From NCBI GenBank assembly GCA_037783415.1, contig JAZGTN010000037.1, positions 5,442,501 to 5,506,500 of the forward strand: a stretch of DNA of 64,000 nt, read 5' to 3'. Shown here piece by piece: positions 19,401 to 30,950 of this stretch (positions are counted from its first letter, which is position 1; each line of letters opens with the position of its first letter). Made by a program: the position numbers and the translations under genes. The notes beneath the pieces are model-generated. The model made no database searches and was not told the origin of the DNA. It worked only from the letters and a program-made list of their open reading frames with translations. This stretch comes from Leptasterias polaris. Its lineage: Eukaryota; Echinodermata; Asteroidea; Forcipulatida; Asteriidae.

Positions 19401-22400
19401 TACTGTTTTACTCATTTCCTAAAAACTATTGCTTTTAAAGCAAAACTATTTCAAGGGAAGTTTTCCACCATGACCATCTTTATACCATGTAAGTTATGTG
19501 CAAATCTGTGAACATTTATATTTCAATCTTAGCAATGTTTTACACACCCTTTAATTATCAAGTTGATTGTAAACAGTGGTGGGGAAGATCAAGGGTAGCC
19601 TGAACATCTGACATCACACTTCAAGGCGAGCGAATAGTGCAAGATAATGGTGGCATGCACATACAGTCTTTTGCATACACAGTTGTGGGGACTTGCCATT
19701 GTTGTTCAATTAATTTAGTAGTTAATAAGCAGGACAGTTCTTTTCAGAACTGGGAAGTCTCCCGAATTCCGAATAATCTACTCCGCGGCAGTAGAATAAA
19801 TAGCAAAAGACAAGTTCTCAAAGAACAAAATCTACCTAGCAAGTAGATATACACATGGTGTTACCGCAAACCAAATATACAAATTAATTTCCCCTTTCTG
19901 AAGAATAGACCTTATGCATGTGACGTCATTTGAGTAGGGCGCCCTCGCCTAGAGGTCAAAAGGAAGATGTTCATTGGCCAGTCCTGTGCGCCGCGCGTAC
20001 AAATCAGCGCGTTTCCATTGTTTCATCATCAGTTTACCTCCAAGATGGCGGCTTGGTGACGTCAATGCATAAGGTCTATTCCCCTGTGGGGAAGTACTGA
20101 GAGTATAGAGTGCTTTACACATATTGGTGAAATGGGTAAAACCAAATATTATACAGTGGTTATCACACATCAGCGCAAAAATCAAAATAATATTCTTTAT
20201 CCTGAGGCAATTATTACATCTATTAATCAATAAGGTTAACAATCAAGAGACTATGGAGGGGTTAGGGGATGTCTTGGACTGCTAGTGCTACTCACAGGCC
20301 AGTAACCAGATTTCTTTTTTTTGGGGGGGGGGGGGGGGGGCATATATCAAAAATAAATTACATCGGCGCGTCAGCTCCACCTGTCGTTCAGCAGCGCAGG
20401 GGGGAGTAGGATTTTTTTTGAAAAATAAGGCCTATTTCAAAGGCCTATAAAATTAAAATAATTGAACTTTTTCTCATTGTTTTTTGATTTTGGGGTATTT
20501 TAGATTTTAGATTTTTGATTTTTTTGGGGGAACGCCCCTCCCCTAGTTACAGGCCTGGCTACTCATTTACCCTGAACACAGCGAGCGTACCTTCTGCAAA
20601 GATGTGAACCCATTGTCCTTTGTGGAGTTGATCAATGCACAAATCCATCCCAGGCTGGTACACACCATCACCTACAAGTAATATAAAAGTACATACATGT
20701 ACACACAGTCAGACAGTGCTTATTCTCCCTGTATGGAGGCCATGTTAAAAAAAAAATTGTTCCATGGACAATACGCATTCAACATAAATGGACTAAGACA
20801 ATCTCTTGTTGAGATTAAAAGGGTTGGTCACTGGCCTCTCCCATGCACTGTACTGTCACAAAGATGTCTGTTTCTACTGTTTCATGCGATGGGATGATGT
20901 CAATGCAAAAGGTCTGTAGGGCTCGCCGTCAGGCTCTCCTTGTATTGCAAAAACACCCTACAAAAACCCCATAGACCAGTCCCTCGCCGACAATGTTTAC
21001 ATTGATATATAACCAACTTACTGCCATCAAGCAGCATTTTAATACAATAATAATACTGGAGTCTTATATACAGGCATGATATTGGTCCTTGGAAAAAGAT
21101 ATTTATTGAGTACAAACACATGGTATACATGTAGGCTTTAATATACATTTCATGCTATTTAATTTTGGGTTGAACAAGGAAAAATTGACTAGAGCGGGAT
21201 TTGAACCAACGACCTCCGGATTGACGTGCCGGCGCTCTACCAACTGAGCTGTCTAGCCCTATGATGGCGGTCTCCCTATTTTGTCAATATCCTTGTTCGG
21301 TGGGTGCCAGTCAGAAGCCATTCAACCGTAAACTGCCGTGTAGCCAAGGATCACACCCAAGTATACGATACAACCTGGGAAGCGGCAGCCAGGGGATCAC
21401 CTTAAGGGGATGCGACTTTTTTATATCAGATATCAAATAAAAACCACAAGGGAAACTGACTGGGTAAATTTTAAATGATTTTGGGTTGAACAAGGAAAAA
21501 TTGACTAGAGCGGGATTTGAACCAACGACCTCCAGATTGACGTGCCGGCGCTCTACCAACTGAGCTGTCTTCATGCTATTTAATCACAATTTTTTCAGAA
21601 CTTTCCAAGGGCAAACAAATCAGAAATCAGACTAAAGTAGGAAGAATATCATGCCTGTATATAGTGCAGGTATCCACCAATAAGGAGCTCAAGGCACTTG
21701 AACAAACGAAACATTTTTCAAGACAGGTTTTGAAGTATGAATTATGAGACCCATTTATGTAGCACCTTATAAGGGTTTATAAGGTGCTGCGGTGCATTCA
21801 GCAGCCACTGCTGGAAACACTGGGGCAAACACCTTCTCTTCTATTAGAGTCTTTATAGCAGCCTGTATCTGCCAATAAGGTAATCAAGCCATTGTACTTA
21901 AGAGAGACACCTTCTAAGACAGGTTTTGAAGTTTATGAAATATGAGACCCATTTATGTAGCACCTTATAAGGGTTTACTAAGTGCTGCGGTGCAGTCAGC
22001 AGCCACTGCCGGAAACACTGGGGCAAACCCCTTCTCTTATTGATAAGTGTATTGGGTTCTTTTACATGCATTACACAATACGTGGCTTTACATCCCATCA
22101 GTAAGACGAAACAATATTGGTTGGTTAAGTGTCTTGCTTATGGACACAAGTGTCAAGGGAGGACTTGAACCCACACTCTACCAATAAGAAACACCAGAGC
22201 TTGAGGCCAGTGCGCTTGACTGCCCGGCCATGACATGCCACAGTTTTGTGGCTTAATTTATGGTTCAGATGTAAATGACATGGAAATTTGATTGGTGTAA
22301 CATTTACCTCTTACAATTGGAACTCCTTTTCCAAGACTAAAAAAGTACACATGCCATCTCTTTCGGCCGGTGATATCACTGGCTATCGGACACCTGTCAA

Positions 22401-25025
22401 CACAATTTAAAATCACTTTAAAATACGGTGAATGCATGACACCATGTCCAACTTTGGTGGTCTTGTGCTCAGCTGTAACACCATACCCAACCTGAACAGT
22501 TGAAAGTTTTTCAAAGCGATTAGCTCGCTGGACAAAATGTCAAAAACAAAAAAATTATGAGTGTTAGTGCTTCTCTATGAAATTGGTTCATAATGCGTAC
22601 AGAAAAGGACAACAAAATGCAATCCAGAACATTTGTAAGATTTCATGTCAAGAACTAACAGAAATTTGCACAATGTTTAAAAAGTCCAGCAGCATCTGAT
22701 AACATAAAACAACATTAGCACATTTGTTCAATTAGGAGAAACAGGCTGAACTCACCATCTGCATTTATGTGGGTTCATGGATGTTCTTAACTTGAGTGTT
22801 CCTAGTTATTAAAGAGGAACAAAATGTTAACAATTCTCCCATTGCAAAACAAATAGAAGAAAAGACTTAGAAGAAAATAAGAAGAAATCAAAAACATGAA
22901 GAAAATATTACATTATGAAGATATGCCTGATCTGGACCTAACTTCATAGAGCTGCTTAGGTAGCCAACCACAAGACAATTTGGCTTAAAAGAGTTCTCAG
23001 CCACAATGTCATGTCACATGTATCATTTGTGACTGATATCCTGCATCTTTCTGCTTAGCAGAAAATTATTAAGCACTATTGTCTATTGTTATTACTACTA
23101 TTGTTTATTCGACCACAGCAATACAAAGACAACACAAATCGAAGACCTTTAAAACCAGCACAGAAACAACAAAGAAACATCACAAAGAAAAGCAAAGAAC
23201 AAACCTGATGAAGATGAGTCTTCCTAAAGCAGCTCTATGAAATGGGGCCAGGGTAGTTCCACCATTTAAGAATAATCTTTCATAAAATGTGATCAGTAAC
23301 GCTGATCATAGAGCAAGCCTTACCCCACAGTAGTGGATCGAAGCAGGAGATGTGATTTCCAACAGTAATAAGAGGACGGGTCGGCGGCCGTTTCTCTACT
23401 GCGTCATAAAGAACGTCTAGATTGTGACCTTCAAAGTGATTCAACCATTCTGTAATCAAGATGTTAAAGGGGTCCTTCAAAATCTACAACCTTTTTTAAA
23501 AGAGAGGCTCCAAGGTCAAAGTCAGTTTTGTGATGCACTTATTTTCAAATAGACCTTTCCATTGTTGGTAAACCAGTTGATATTCCGGTTGGCATGGACG
23601 GCCAAATGTTGACAAAACATTCAATCGTGTTAAAAAATGTTGTGACCAAATTCAACATTTTCTGTAAAGATTCATGAACTGAAATACCTTCCATGATTGG
23701 TTGATTCGTTTCCAACAAATTCAACACTTTTTGGAATATTTGTGTAACATTGCTACAAACTATGGCTATCTGTGTTTGATTTGCAGTTATGGCTTTCCAT
23801 AGTTTTCCAACCTTGGTTGGCCAAAACTCGGGCTGTGATGTTGCAAAAGAAAGGTCTATTGATATAGTCCTCATAAAAGTGGGGAAATATTTACATGTCT
23901 CTGACTAACCTCACGTTAAAATGGTGTAAAGTGCAATTTCATTTGATGTTCTTTCAGAGAGAAATTTTAAACATGACGTCAAGAACAAATGGTTCTGTAA
24001 ATTCCAAATAGGAATTTTTGCGCCAGTCAAAAGGTCAAATCCAATGCCATTTTGATTAAATGTCATCAAAAATTAGGAATGACCTAAATAAATTCTGTCT
24101 ATTCTGTAAGACTGTATATTTATTATTTGGAATGCGACATCATTGAGCATTATATTTTATTTTGACAAAAGAAACTGAGGAGGTTCGTTCTGCTACATTG
24201 TTCCTGGGGATTGATAATGATAGCGGAACAAACCTTCCTTACTTAGCAGCTTAGTCATACTATTATTACTACCGTCGTCTGCGACAAGGATTATATGAGA
24301 CCCATACTCCTCGATCCTAGACCTAGAGTAGAATTACGAGGTTCGTTCCGCTAGCCTATTGTCTCCATGTTCGTGGAGACGATAGCGGATCGAACCATAG
24401 TTCTACTTCTACTTAACTAGGAGTAGGACTCTTTTGAGATTACTTCAAGTTCAACAAATTCTTGTAGATTGTCTTTTTTTTGTGAGAAAATGAAACTTGG
24501 AGGGGTCAATGTTGCTTTTGTTTTAGGCACACTTCACTTTTTGAATTGCCTTTGCTTTTGTTTTTTGTTTTTGTCGCTGGGTTTTTGCGCTGCTGTTGAA
24601 AACACTTGCATGACATTCACTAAACTACTAAAGAAAGGAAGTCCAAGTCCATGCCAACACAGTAGTCTAGTACTAGCATGGTCATGGAGGAAGGAATGGT
24701 ACTACTAGTACAGTACTACAGTAGTACCGTAGTCAGTAGTGGTTCAGTATTCAGTGTCCTTTCTCTATCATCACTCTATCATCACTATAATGTATAATGC
24801 ATGATATGTGGTCCTTTCTTCTCTACTGTACTAAAAAAAACTACTAGACTCTAACACTAACACAGTAACAGTAATAACACTAAACACTAACAGTATACAC
24901 TACGTTTACTCACTCAGACAAATTCGACTAAAAATGCCCGTGCTACCGACAATAAACCACGTTCCAAGTCTCCAGCATAATCCTGGATTTTGAGGGATTA
25001 CAAACTGCCATGGTTCTAAAGGCAT
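16432..25025 (-). CDS. TAFAZZIN: Tafazzin, cardiolipin transacylase, eight exons
   Basis: Tafazzin is the membrane-anchored phospholipid-lysophospholipid transacylase that remodels cardiolipin in mitochondria. Coding exons on the minus strand: 24914-25025, 23324-23449, 22756-22801, 22308-22393, 20591-20671, 18742-18783, 17024-17217, 16432-16536. All junctions are GT-AG and phases agree: 792 nt, 263 aa, against 262 aa for the common human isoform. Exon 1 gives the MPLEPWQF start and a hydrophobic anchor (FIVGSTGIF). Exon 2 gives the HX4D acyltransferase motif as NHISCFD. Later exons give [22 protein letters not shown], the [10 protein letters not shown] block, HIFAEGK (FPEG in relatives), [16 protein letters not shown] and a basic C-terminal helix. 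Oddities: FPEG reads FAEG, the DDP after the HX4D box is a single DP, and exon 7 has decayed partial copies upstream. With every splice site intact I take it as functional. Confidence 0.94.
17256..17510 (-). repeat. Two decayed partial copies of tafazzin exon 7
   Basis: 17275-17334 repeats the first ~60 bp of exon 7 with its acceptor region (CCAAAATGGAATGACCAAG, CTATGGCACGTCCCAC). 17385-17505 is a more diverged third copy. A TAGTGGGACAGTACAACATT-type intron segment separates them, so the unit spans the exon/intron border. Confidence 0.75.
17624..18573. mobile_element. Possible hAT-like element with G/C-run ends, tafazzin intron 6
   Basis: CAAAGGCGTCGATGGGTGGGGG at the left and CCCCCCTACTTTTTAGTAGCG with GATAGACACCCTTG at the right are imperfect inverses; a CCCCCCACTTTTT motif repeats inside near 17710 and 17755. 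Confidence 0.35.
18844..19206 (+). mobile_element. TTAA-flanked MITE, left of an abutting pair
   Basis: TTAAAGGCCCTATACACTATT to AATACCTTTAA; TIRs flank a body with AATTTTCACAGGTTTGTTATT. It shares its right TTAA with the next element. Confidence 0.65.
19203..19554 (+). mobile_element. TTAA-flanked MITE, right of an abutting pair
   Basis: TTAAAGGGTGTGTACAACATT at the left and its inverse at the right. Its left TTAA is the right TTAA of 18844-19206. In tafazzin intron 5. Confidence 0.65.
19725..19872 (-). repeat. Fragment of the Penelope-like repeat
   Basis: Inverted copy of the GTAACACCAT...AGAACTGTCCTG block found at 32750-32910 and 47920-48060. It lies in tafazzin intron 5. Confidence 0.6.
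19903..20081 (+). mobile_element. CRE/YY1-bearing MITE, copy 2
   Basis: Complete copy with 17 bp ends GAATAGACCTTATGCAT and both TGACGTCA sites intact. In tafazzin intron 5. Confidence 0.85.
21164..21569 (-). mobile_element. SINE with tRNA-like units at both ends, 15 bp TSD
   Basis: The block is flanked by TTCATGCTATTTAAT at both sides (21149-21163 and 21570-21584). On the minus strand it starts at the A-box side of a tRNA-like unit (GACAGCTCAGTTGGTAG), continues through TTCAAATCCCGCTCTAGTC, a ~190 bp body, then a second tRNA-like unit and the tail TTGTTCAACCCAAAATT. In tafazzin intron 4. Confidence 0.75.
21741..22240 (-). mobile_element. Second SINE subfamily, tandem partial plus full copy
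   Basis: 21942-22240 has the tRNA-like head at its right end (TGGCATGTCATGGCCGGGCAG, GGTTCAAGTCC on the minus strand) and a body ending AGCACCTTATAAGGG. The outer ~100 bp is repeated at about 21741-21841. The body differs from the 7095 SINE. In tafazzin intron 4. Confidence 0.55.
22935..23243. mobile_element. Hairpin MITE family member, tafazzin intron 2
   Basis: CTTCATAGAGCTGCTTAGGTAG and CTAAAGCAGCTCTATGAAATGGG ends; the interior is partly unrelated to 38193-38469. Confidence 0.55.
23550..23862. mobile_element. Short-TIR MITE in tafazzin intron 1
   Basis: Ends AATAGACCTTTC and GAAAGGTCTATT are exact inverses; the 290 bp interior is unique in the window. Confidence 0.5.
24338..24397. repeat. 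Short strong hairpin in tafazzin intron 1
   Basis: GAGGTTCGTTCCGCTA ... TAGCGGATCGAACC with an inner GTCTCCA/TGGAGAC stem; relatives at about 24180-24240. Confidence 0.45.
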
Positions 25026-25442
25026 ATCTTACAGCAAAATTAATTACAATTAAAACCACTGACACTTTTAAGTTTTAGACTTAATATTTACACTTTGCTG
25101 GGTGATGAGTTCACTTTCAGTCTGCTTCGGTTGGTGAATGTCGCCCTCTATTGTCAAGAAAGAGCGCCACCTATAAAAATAAAAATAAGGTGCCCGTCCC
25201 CCCAACCCCCCCCCCCCCCCCCAACAGAAACAACAATAATTAACAATTGTGACTGCCGTTGTATTTAAATGAATGTAAATTATTATTTGGCAAGTACATT
25301 CACAAACAAAACATTCGTCATGCAGCTAATTAAATTAAAACTATCGCACGAATTGCTATCGAATAGGAAGCAGTGCCGAAACTATATTATTTTTTTAGGG
25401 GTCACCGTATAGTAGGGGTGCACCGTTTTGCTAGGATGTGGC

Positions 25443-25590
25443 AGGAGATTCTGTTCCCCCGGAGATTCTGTCACCCCATATGGAGAACTGTGTACAAACT
25501 GCTTTTGATAGCGTCCTCTTTTGAATCATCCTCCTCCAGCCCACGTTAATTTCCCATATGGGGGACAGAATCTCCGGGGGACAGATTTCC
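25443..25590. mobile_element. Hairpin MITE (GGAGATTCTGTCCCCC family), copy 1
   Basis: Inverted ends GGAGATTCTG...CCCCCGGAGATTCTGT and ACAGAATCTCCGGGGGACAG bracket a TTTTGAATCATCCTCCT centre. Confidence 0.6.
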
Positions 25591-26031
25591 CTATGACAGG
25601 GGCACTTCTGGCCAATTCAAACACTAGCCACTAAGCCACCTGTGGAAATTTCAGTTGAATAGGTCGACTTGTTGAGAAAACGTCAACAAAATTTGTAAGT
25701 TTTTTTTACATCAAGAACGTCCAATAATCCATCTACGTTTAAACTCTAAAAAACTCCAGGTCCCATGTGGCTTGATCTGTTTCTGTGTCAGTCTGACCTG
25801 TAATCTGTGTCAAAATCACCCAGAAATGGGTCCAGTGGACGCAGAATGTTAAAGGTACATTTTCCCACCAGTTTCCGGGTCAGCCTGACCCAGGAATAGG
25901 TCATAGGTCAGGTCCCCTCCTCCTGGGACCCGGAATCCGGGTAAATTCTGACCCAGGAGTTTTCAGAACTGAAGCAAGATGAAAAGGCTATGCTCATCAA
26001 TAAACCCTTGCAACGAAATATGTAAATTGCA

Positions 26032-26194
26032 CATCACGCGCGTACGCACTAACACTTTGGTTGGCAAAATGGTGGAACATCGCACCTTTTTGTATGGGGA
26101 TGATGACGCAGACGCGTTTGTGCGTCTGCTTAGTGCACCTCTATTTTTATGGCGTTTGCCAACCAATAAGTGTCTGTACGCATGCGTGAATGTA
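26032..26194. mobile_element. Hairpin MITE, ~38 bp arms
   Basis: CACGCGCGTACGCACTAA plus TTTGGTTGGCAAA at the left mirrors TTTGCCAACCAATAAGTG plus TACGCATGCGTGA at the right. Confidence 0.6.
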
Positions 26195-27094
26195 TATTAG
26201 CACATTTCATGGGAATTAGGGTCTATTAGCGGGTCCCAACCGTTTCTCTGGCCATATCTCGAGGGGGCAGCGTTCAAACGGACACTACACACATACAAAT
26301 AGTTTGCTGTTTGATAAGTAACGTTGTCACTCCCATGATGATATGTACGCCAGTTTATCCTTACTACCCTGTCTGCAATGTCCACATGATGCCGCCACAG
26401 GGATTGAATGAACCAACAACATTTCACACACGAGCTGTACAAAGAAGTAAGAACAACTATAACATTTGGTGGACACTACCATCCCGAAACAATTACGTTT
26501 TCATTTATTTGTATAGACATTCACATATTACATTGATGCAACATACAAATATTGGAAAAGTATACAATAGTAATTATTAGTGGTATTCATTCATTGTCAC
26601 AATGTTGGGCATTTCAAAGGTAAAAAATCGTTATTTTCATACTTCACTCTGTATTTCCTCGCTCCATATTGTTCGCGCCTAAAGGCAGCTAATTTTCAAA
26701 GACCAGTAGACCTATCCTCACTTATCCAAACATGCATAGCAACAAACCTGTGAATTTCAAGACTCAATAGGTCCAAATGTAAATACGGGTTCTGTCCTAT
26801 GAGCGGGGTGGGGTGGTGCTCGTGTGAAAAAGGATGAGAATTCAGAAACAAATTCTCCAAAGTGCACAATATGACGTCTAAAATAAAATATATTTGTCAC
26901 ACAAAACAATATAACACAACTACATAGTGAAGGTCAAGGGTCAAAATGTGTCTGATACAATCCCTCAAAAATACCTTACTTTTCTGATGGCATTAAATCG
27001 AAATTATACTCACTTGGGCTCTATATTCCCCCCCCCCCCCCCCCCCATAATAAACAACGGAGTATCGCAAGAGCCTCTCCGTGGGGCTCTATAA

Positions 27095-27440
27095 ACGTAT
27101 TCTCCCATAAAGGGTCTGTATACGTTTGGTAATCACCCTTAAAATTAATGGTAATTAAAAAGTATTATTGTTAGAATCATACAGCAGCTATTTACAGTAT
27201 TAAGCATTTTGGGAAACATTTCACTTCGAAGTTTTGTTGTTATGTAAAAATAGATCAATTTGATGCCCCAAACTTTGAATCTAAGAAAAGGTTCCGTCAG
27301 AAACTCTTCTCAGATTGTGTACTCCTCTAGGGGATGATTCTTCCTGCGTGGACATAAATTATTCGCTCCGGATTTTCGGCGATATCTCAAAAACGTCACC
27401 ACCTTTTGAAATGAATTTTTCACAGGTTAGTTTTATTGTA
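27095..27440 (+). mobile_element. Diverged MITE related to 59570-59880
   Basis: GTATACGTTTGGTAATCACC start, then AGCATTTTGGGAAACATTTCA, CCCCAAACTTTGAATC and ACCTTTTGAAATGAA blocks shared with 59570-59880. Confidence 0.5.
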
Positions 27441-28808
27441 TATATCAATTCAATTCAATGCACATTTATTTTTCATGCTGACAATGACAATTAAACATAC
27501 AGTTGAAACAAATAACAATGAGTATAATTATGAGAAGATGGATGCCACTTAATTCAACAATAAGATTTATAGAAATTTCAAAAATAATATCAAGTGTAAT
27601 TAACATGCTAGCCAACATGCAGGGAAAAAAGTTAAGCATAATGCTTTTGTACATTTCCCTGTGACAGACAAGGACTTAGACACGACAAGGACAAAAATAA
27701 CAATGACAATGACAATGACATTGTGACAGAATATCCTGCCACACCGGATCAACTTTCGGGACCTGCATACAGCCACAGTATTATGACATCATTAGAGTGT
27801 GAGGGTAGAACCTCTACATAAGGAGGTACTCGATTGGTACAGCGAGGATCCTGCGAACGACCCTCGAGATCTGGGTTGAAAAAAAAAAAATAAAAAATAA
27901 ATAAAACATATTAATGAGGAGTTCTTATCTGGAGTGCACATTATCATTAATAGTTACAGAAAGACGCTATACAATCAAAGCAAAACAATGCATGTAAGAT
28001 TTTCCGCTATAATAAACTTCTATCCAAATAGCAAAACCTTGCCAGGATCATTGTTTACGACAATATGCCCTTCTATAGTGTACGGGCCCTTTCGAAATGA
28101 CAACTTCTGTGTAGCATCCAGTTTCGGCCCCGTGTCAGCCTCTGATTGAAATCGTGCGCTTTTGACACGGGTCTGAAATGGTGGATTATGAAGACTAATG
28201 ACCCTTTTCGAAACCAGCTTTGGCTTGGGCACCGGCTTGCTTGATTGAAGCCCCGTATAAGGACAACGCACATTTTCTTAATGACTGATGACAGAGCCTA
28301 AGCCAAAGCCCAAGCCGTGTTTTCGAGAAGAGCCTATGCCGTGATTTTCAGAAGACGCTTTTTGTTTTATTTTATTGATTCGAGTTGATAAAAAAACCAA
28401 ATAAGATAAAATAAACAAATCAAGAAAACAAAATGGCCAAACAGTGCATGTTTGTATCATCGGAAATAGTGTGAGTTGTTACTCAAATGATATAACAATA
28501 ATGTGATGTGACTTTACAAAGGCAGATCAAATCTATATTCGGACCATAGTGACCTACAGTCTCAGATTGTCACAATTTTTAAGTGTTTATATTTAATAAA
28601 AAATATATAATGCATTTTATCCACACAATGTAGCAGAATACAGTCACTCGTTGAAATCTGAATGGACTGATCCATTTCACAACGCGTGAAATGAACAGTC
28701 AAGATTTCTTCACATCGTGGTTATATTTTGCTTGATTGTAGGCCTACTCATGCATCCAATATTGTGTACGTGTTTTATAACAATTCACTTAGTTTTAGAT
28801 TTCAATTT

Positions 28809-29076
28809 ATGGTGGCTGATGCCCTAATAATTACGCCCTAATTTACGGCATTATAACGCCCTACATACGGCGTAATAACATCCTATTACGGCGATAAAAC
28901 GCCCTATTATACGGCGTTATGAAACGCCCTGTTACGGCGTTATAACGCACGCGTTATAACGACCTATTTTGTAAAATTAGGGTGTTATAACGCTGTAACG
29001 TAGGGCGCAATAATTAGGGCGTTTTAAACGCCGTACTGAAAAAGTGTTTTGTTGTTAGCGGAAATCAGCCACCGTA
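28809..29076. repeat. Palindromic element dense in TAACGCC/GGCGTTA words
   Basis: The ends are TATGGTGGCTGAT and ATCAGCCACCGTA (inverted). The interior is a degenerate mixture of ACGGCGTTATAACGCCCTA words in both orientations, able to fold at many registers. Similar to 51251-51594. Confidence 0.65.
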
Positions 29077-29300
29077 GAAAAATAAGCCACCGTACAATTC
29101 AATTGAAACTTGTGACCAACTGCAGATGAGTTTGTTTCTAGTGTCACTAATATTAGAGCGAATTTCATGATCAGTCTAAAACTCTTAGAGAGATATTAAC
29201 CAAATTGAAGCCCCGCGGAAAGCGTACATTTTCCAAATAACTGACGGAGCCTATGTACCCGTCAACCGAAAAATGTAATGAAATAATCATTTTGTGATGT

Positions 29301-30269
29301 TTAGATGTTGAAGACAGTTGATTTCTTTCTAGTGTCCGGTGCTGTAGATTGACACAAACAGCCACAGAACACCTCGCGGAATGCCTTCCTGTAAGTTTTA
29401 TTGGTCAGATTGTAGATCAACGGATTGACGCAAGAGTGGACGAAAAGGAGCGTAGTTGAGACCACTGTCAATACCGGGTGCTCGAAGAGTTCCAACCCCA
29501 TGGCGGCCTGGATGTAGTTGACAATCACAAGAGAAGTCCTCGGTGTGAGACAGATGAAGAAAACGAAGATGTTCGCTGCAATCATTCTGTTCATCCTGAC
29601 ACGAGTTTGATGTAGGTTATCTGATCTAGTTATAGCAGCCGAATTAATTCGGTTTCGGAATTTGACTTGCTTTCGGACTTCCTTTATCATCTGGGTATAC
29701 ATGATGATGCTGTAGATCAACAGGAGAACCAACGGCAGGGGTTTGAAGATCTCACTGAAGAGGAAGGCCTGGGTTTTGTTATTGGTGTTTATGGTGTAGC
29801 TCTTCTTAGATCCCTGCAGCAGCTGACAGCCTTTCGTTTCTATGGTGCTCTCCAGATAAAGGACACACGTGTAGAGGAGGCTAAGGCACCACACCAACGT
29901 GACTTGCCTGGCGCTCCGTGCCTTGCAGGTTACTGCCCGGTGCCGCAACGGGTGACAGACGGCCGAGTACCGATCGGCAACCACCAACGACACGATGGCA
30001 ATGCTCGCATAGTACGGCATCGTCACCAGCACGATGTAGAAGCACCCGATGTAGTTGGAGGGCAAATAGGACAGGATGTTCGTGTACATCCCAAAGCATC
30101 CCATGACCACGACCATGAGGTCAGCCACTGCCAGATTGACCAAATAGACATTGATGATGTTATGCATGGATTTGTGGCGGGCAACGACGATGACGAACGC
30201 CAGATTGAAAACGATGCCGGCCGCCGTGATGACCGTTGCGATCTTCCTCAAGACTTCACCCCCGTCCAT
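29301..30269 (-). CDS. Class A (rhodopsin-like) GPCR, peptide-receptor type, single exon
   Basis: This is an intronless 322-aa seven-helix receptor. Seen: TM1 ~10-30; NLAVAD in TM2 (45-50); Cys76 at the top of TM3 paired with Cys148 in loop 2; DRY at 99-101; TM4 ~124-140; TM5 ~170-192; TM6 with FFICLTPR, keeping the proline (243) but lacking the usual CWxP tryptophan; NPLIY at 282-286 in TM7; then a basic helix 8 and a CGCLC cluster suited to palmitoylation. The extracellular N-terminus is only about nine residues and has no glycosylation site. An in-frame stop lies upstream of ATG 30269, so this start holds unless an upstream exon splices to the AG just before it. It resembles neuropeptide receptors (neuromedin U, TRH or galanin type) but I cannot fix the subfamily or ligand. 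Confidence 0.88.
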   Translation of the reverse strand: MDGGEVLRKIATVITAAGIVFNLAFVIVVARHKSMHNIINVYLVNLAVADLMVVVMGCFGMYTNILSYLPSNYIGCFYIVLVTMPYYASIAIVSLVVADRYSAVCHPLRHRAVTCKARSARQVTLVWCLSLLYTCVLYLESTIETKGCQLLQGSKKSYTINTNNKTQAFLFSEIFKPLPLVLLLIYSIIMYTQMIKEVRKQVKFRNRINSAAITRSDNLHQTRVRMNRMIAANIFVFFICLTPRTSLVIVNYIQAAMGLELFEHPVLTVVSTTLLFVHSCVNPLIYNLTNKTYRKAFREVFCGCLCQSTAPDTRKKSTVFNI

Positions 30270-30743
30270 GCCTATAGCTGACCATCAGGATAAGTAGTAT
30301 TGGTTATTGAAATGCTGTACTCATCCATGTCACAAGGATACAGTGTTGACATGAAGTCTGCCATCGTGGATTATGGATGAAATTTCAGCAGTATATGACA
30401 AACCAAGGGCCGAATATCGATTGAAATATATATATTTCGAGAGAACTGTCCAATGTGAAACAAATTCTACCTCACTTTCTGCCGATCTGGCATACTCGTC
30501 TAATCACTGCACTGGTCATTATAAAGTGTTCCCGACTAGGCCTATATCTTGGAGCCAATCAGAGTTTGTTTCGTCACAGCATTAAACAGCTACAAGAAAC
30601 TATACCAACACTTCATGATGCCCACCAACCACCTTCTGTGATACCTAGAACAGTAATGAGATGACATTACGGTCACCGTTTGTGTTGGATGATTGTGTCT
30701 ACTTCCCAAACGTCACGCCTACTTCAATGGTTGTACGCAATGG

Positions 30744-30950
30744 TAATTAAAAGCAGGGCCGGTGTACTTTTGGTAATTACTCCACAAGTTAATGACCATA
30801 AGAAGTTGGTTAAGAACACTGGAGAGCCGTTGATATTATAAAACATTGTTAGAAACAGCCCACAATGAAGTAATGTAGTTTTTAGAGAAAGAGGTAATTT
30901 TTCATCAACAAAATTGAATCCGAGAAAGGCTTCAGGCATGAAGGGGATGC
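30744..30950 (-). mobile_element. TTAA-type MITE, partial
   Basis: GTACTTTTGGTAATTACTCCA, GAGAGCCGTTGATA and GAGAAAGAGGTAATTTTTC match the right half of 50808-51170. Confidence 0.6.

Larger units (their letters stand above)
25026..29300. other. Intergenic, repeats only
   Basis: Upstream of tafazzin and downstream of the GPCR. Poly-C runs at about 25200 and 27030, MITEs at 25443, 26032 and 27095, a CGAAACCAGCTTTGGCTTGG-type repeat at about 28085-28330, and the palindromic element at 28809. No coding region is supported. Confidence 0.6.

Noticed and set aside
23545..23874. 109-codon frame in tafazzin intron 1
   Set aside because: It coincides with a short-TIR MITE (AATAGACCTTTC ends); no family resemblance.
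28809..29076. CRISPR-like array
   Set aside because: Words are degenerate, in both orientations and without regular spacers, and the genome is eukaryotic.
29667..30281. 204-codon frame antisense to the GPCR
   Set aside because: Complement of conserved GPCR codons; no domain, and the GPCR strand carries every family hallmark.
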